A stretch of DNA of 64,000 nt, from positions 171,690 through 235,689 of the forward strand of contig JAJEEE010000037.1 in assembly GCA_022821145.1 (NCBI GenBank). Direction: 5' to 3'. This document shows positions 61,882 to 64,000 of the stretch, one piece after another. The notes under the pieces were generated by a model. The model searched no databases. It was not told where the DNA came from and saw only the letters and a program-made list of their open reading frames with translations. How positions within the stretch are numbered: the first letter of the stretch is position 1; each line of letters starts with the position of its first letter. This stretch comes from Acidobacteriota bacterium. GTDB taxonomy: Bacteria > Acidobacteriota > Terriglobia > 20CM-2-55-15. A program made the translations under genes and the position numbers.

Positions 61882-62668
61882 ACGCGCGCCATCGCTGCGA
61901 ATCCGGGCGTGCCTCCTCGTCGCCGTCATCGGGGCTCCCGTGCCGGCGGACGCTCAGGAATTCCGGTCCCGGCCCGTGGTTTCCGACATCGAAACCATCG
62001 CCATCGAGCGGGTCAACGAGGTGCGCACGGAGCTGGGATTGACGACGCTGGCGGCCGATCCGATCCTGACGGCGATCGCCCGGGCCCACAGCCGGGACAT
62101 GCTGGAGCGGGACTACCTCGGTCACTTCGATCCGGAAGGCGCGGGCCCCGCCGAACGCGTCGGCCGCGGCCATCGGCGGCTGGTGGGCGATGTGTCCGAG
62201 AACGTGTGGAGCGCCGTCGTCCCGGAAAGCCGGGGTCCGGCGGAGGTGGCGGGACGCATCGTGGACGCGATGATCGCGAGCGCGGGGCACCGGCGCAACA
62301 TGCTCGCGCCGCAACTGACGCATCTCGGCCTGGGCGTCGACTCCGCGCCGAGCCGTCTCGGCGGCATCGAGTACCGGGCCACGCAGTTGTTCGCGGCCGT
62401 GGAGGCATACCTCGAGGACGCCGTGCCGGAGACGCTGACGCGAGGACGCTCGGTCGTCTTTTCGCCGGAGCGGCCGGACGGCGGGCGGTCCGATATCGAA
62501 CTCTTCGATCTGTGGTCGCCGGAAGAGGAGCGCGTCGTGTTCGGTCCGGCCAGCCTCGTTCTGGCCCGACTCGCGGGCGTCCCCGGACGGTACCGGTTGC
62601 GTTTCTACCACCCTGTCGGGCAAGACAGATACGCGGTGTCTTCCGGACCCTACATCGAGCTGGAATGA
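61871..62668 (+). CDS. Secreted CAP/SCP-domain protein
   Basis: A 265-residue exported protein with a signal peptide to about residue 29 and a CAP domain at about 40-180. Residues expected for the CAP cavity are present: His85 (LGHFDPEG), Glu110 (SENVW) and His140 (SAGHRRNML). CAP proteins of bacteria bind lipids or act on surface partners; activity here is unknown. The C-terminal 85 residues form a separate beta-rich part without a recognised motif. ATG 61871 lies inside the end of the preceding gene, so translation is coupled. Confidence 0.9.
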   Translation: MAVERAPSLRIRACLLVAVIGAPVPADAQEFRSRPVVSDIETIAIERVNEVRTELGLTTLAADPILTAIARAHSRDMLERDYLGHFDPEGAGPAERVGRGHRRLVGDVSENVWSAVVPESRGPAEVAGRIVDAMIASAGHRRNMLAPQLTHLGLGVDSAPSRLGGIEYRATQLFAAVEAYLEDAVPETLTRGRSVVFSPERPDGGRSDIELFDLWSPEEERVVFGPASLVLARLAGVPGRYRLRFYHPVGQDRYAVSSGPYIELE

Positions 62669-62709
62669 AATGACGCGCGCGTTCGAGCACCGGGCCGGCG
62701 ATCGTTCGT

Positions 62710-62738
62710 TTGACGCCCGTTCGCACCTGTAGTTACAT
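62710..62738 (+). promoter_or_regulatory. Weak promoter-like pair before the last gene
   Basis: TTGACG at 62710-62715 and TTACAT at 62733-62738 with a 17-base gap, 12 bases before the start codon region. The -10 box is poor (3 of 6), so this is a candidate only. Confidence 0.25.
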
Positions 62739-62749
62739 TGCGTATTCCC

Positions 62750-64000
62750 ATGCACCCGTCGAAGGAACATTCATGGCGCGCGCTGCCGGCGAGCGTCCTG
62801 ACCCTGGTCCTTTTCGCGACGCTTGGAGCGGCCGCGGTCCAGGTCCCCGACGCCCGCATCGCTCCACTCGTCAACGAAGCCGAAGCGGAGCTGGCCGCGA
62901 TCATAGGGATCGAGGAGGAAACCGATCCGCTCCGGCTTCTGCGCCTCGTCGCGGATTTCGAGAGGGACTTTCCGGACAGTGACTATCGCCATCTGGCGCT
63001 GCGGATGCGGTGGCAGGCGATCCGTGAGTCGGCGGCCCGTCCGGAGGACGTCATCGAAGCGGCGCGGGACGCGCTGGCGGCGCAGGATCGCTTCCTCGCG
63101 AATACCGCGCCGGTCTCGAACACGGCCGCGCGGGATCTCGACACGCAGGAAGCGCTTTTCCACGGCTCGATCGCGGACGCATACGTCGCCCTCGGCGACA
63201 CGCGCCGCGCCATCGTCAGCGCCGAGCTCGGACTCGCGGCCGTGGAGCGCGGCTGGGACCGGTACGTTCGGGACAACGCGGTTGACGCTCCGGATGTCGA
63301 CGACGCCCGCGGAATACGCGATCGGATGCGGCGGAACTTCCTGGGAATCCTGGTTCGGGGACATCAGGACGCCGGCGACGCCGACACCGTGATCGAGTAC
63401 GGACGACGGTACCTGGAGGTGGCGCCGGACGACGTCCGGATGTTGCTGTACGTGTCCGGGCTGATGGCGCAACGGCCGCCCCGGGACGGCTCCCTGGCCG
63501 AACACCTGGCGGCGACGGAGTTGTACGCCGCGAGCGCGCTCCCGAGGCTGGAAGCGCTGGACGACGTCCCGGACGCGCAGAAGACCGCGCTGCTGTCGGG
63601 AGCGCACCTGACTCTGGGCATCGTATGGGCCCAACAGGGGAAACTGGACGCGGCGGTGGAAACGCTGGCCCGCTCCGTGTCGCTCGACGGAAGCCGGCGG
63701 CAGGCGCGCACGATTCTGGAGAACGTCTACGCCGCGCGGAACGGATCCCTCGACGGGTTGGACGCGTACATCCGGAGCGTGGCCGCGCCGGGGAGCGACG
63801 ACGTCTCGGAAACCGTCCGGACAGCCGCGGCGCGCCGGGTCCCGGCCCCGGCGGCCAGCCCGGTCGCGGCCGCGGCGAAGGTCGGTTCCCTCGACCCCGT
63901 CCGCGCGCGCAACGCGTCCGGGGGGGATGTCGACGCCCCCTCAGCCGACGGGTCGACGCCCCGGCTCTGGGCGGCCTACAACATCGAATCCGAGACGGCC
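62750..64000 (+). CDS. Secreted TPR-like protein, cut by the right edge
   Basis: At least 417 residues in one open frame that runs off the window. ATG 62750 begins a signal peptide (to about residue 30; LPASVLTLVLFATLGAAA). Helical repeats follow: AFHGSIADAYVALGD-like and LTLGIVWAQQGKLDAAVETLARS patterns near 140 and 290 suggest a divergent TPR protein. After about residue 350 the chain becomes Ala/Pro/Val-rich and probably is a linker. Its position after the CAP gene on the same strand suggests the same envelope cluster continues to the right. Confidence 0.75.
   Translation, partial: MHPSKEHSWRALPASVLTLVLFATLGAAAVQVPDARIAPLVNEAEAELAAIIGIEEETDPLRLLRLVADFERDFPDSDYRHLALRMRWQAIRESAARPEDVIEAARDALAAQDRFLANTAPVSNTAARDLDTQEALFHGSIADAYVALGDTRRAIVSAELGLAAVERGWDRYVRDNAVDAPDVDDARGIRDRMRRNFLGILVRGHQDAGDADTVIEYGRRYLEVAPDDVRMLLYVSGLMAQRPPRDGSLAEHLAATELYAASALPRLEALDDVPDAQKTALLSGAHLTLGIVWAQQGKLDAAVETLARSVSLDGSRRQARTILENVYAARNGSLDGLDAYIRSVAAPGSDDVSETVRTAAARRVPAPAASPVAAAAKVGSLDPVRARNASGGDVDAPSADGSTPRLWAAYNIESETA

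Overview
The window is high-GC DNA (roughly two thirds G+C), densely packed with genes, and most predicted proteins carry export signals. I see no rRNA, tRNA, CRISPR array or phage structural gene. Several traits point to an Acidobacteriota-like bacterium (Vicinamibacteria or relatives): two very large Oar-like TonB-dependent receptors with an N-terminal carboxypeptidase-regulatory domain, three DUF6152 proteins, paired DUF1592/DUF1552 proteins, CRTAC1-like FG-GAP/ASPIC proteins and many secreted TPR or ankyrin proteins. This is inference from gene content; there is no marker gene here to prove it.

Left part (1-16.8 kb). A minus-strand operon encodes a class I SAM methyltransferase, a MetE-C-like methyltransferase, a MetF-MetV-type methylenetetrahydrofolate reductase and an ABC-2 exporter. 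It is followed by a mirror-ordered set of secreted proteins around a tannase/feruloyl-esterase-family hydrolase. Between 10.2 and 10.7 kb lie fragments resembling two genes of this same window, then a promoter overlapped by an almost perfect Fur box. That promoter drives a porin, a covalent-flavin (FMN-bind) protein, a four-helix haem-b-like membrane protein and ApbE, the FMN transferase. Together they look like an iron-regulated envelope redox system. A signal-bearing protein-isoaspartyl methyltransferase and a ThDP-dependent enzyme follow.

Middle part (16.8-32 kb). This holds a RidA protein, a PIN/AbrB toxin-antitoxin pair with a perfect palindromic operator, a DASS carrier, a LigM-like aromatic O-demethylase and an exported metallo-beta-lactamase-fold hydrolase with two inserted EF-hand loops. 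Next come three small or medium membrane proteins (one an internal duplication of another type), a benzaldehyde/vanillin-type aldehyde dehydrogenase, a PQQ-type sugar dehydrogenase, a REP-associated transposase beside an AAA-ATPase remnant, and a Tat-exported molybdenum hydroxylase with its 2Fe-2S subunit. LigM, the aldehyde dehydrogenase, the tannase-family hydrolase and the folate genes suggest use of methoxylated plant-type aromatics, with the methyl group entering the folate pool.

Right part (32-64 kb). Two copies of a module (DUF1592 cytochrome-like protein, Tat-exported DUF1552 protein, secreted ankyrin protein) face each other on opposite strands, and a cytochrome c, a TPR protein and a CRTAC1-like protein sit between them. 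A second TPR plus CRTAC1 pair follows, then the second giant receptor, another parvulin-like/TPR protein, a CAP-domain protein and a further TPR-like protein cut by the right edge. The function of this assembly is unknown; the domain content suggests a cell-envelope uptake and redox system.
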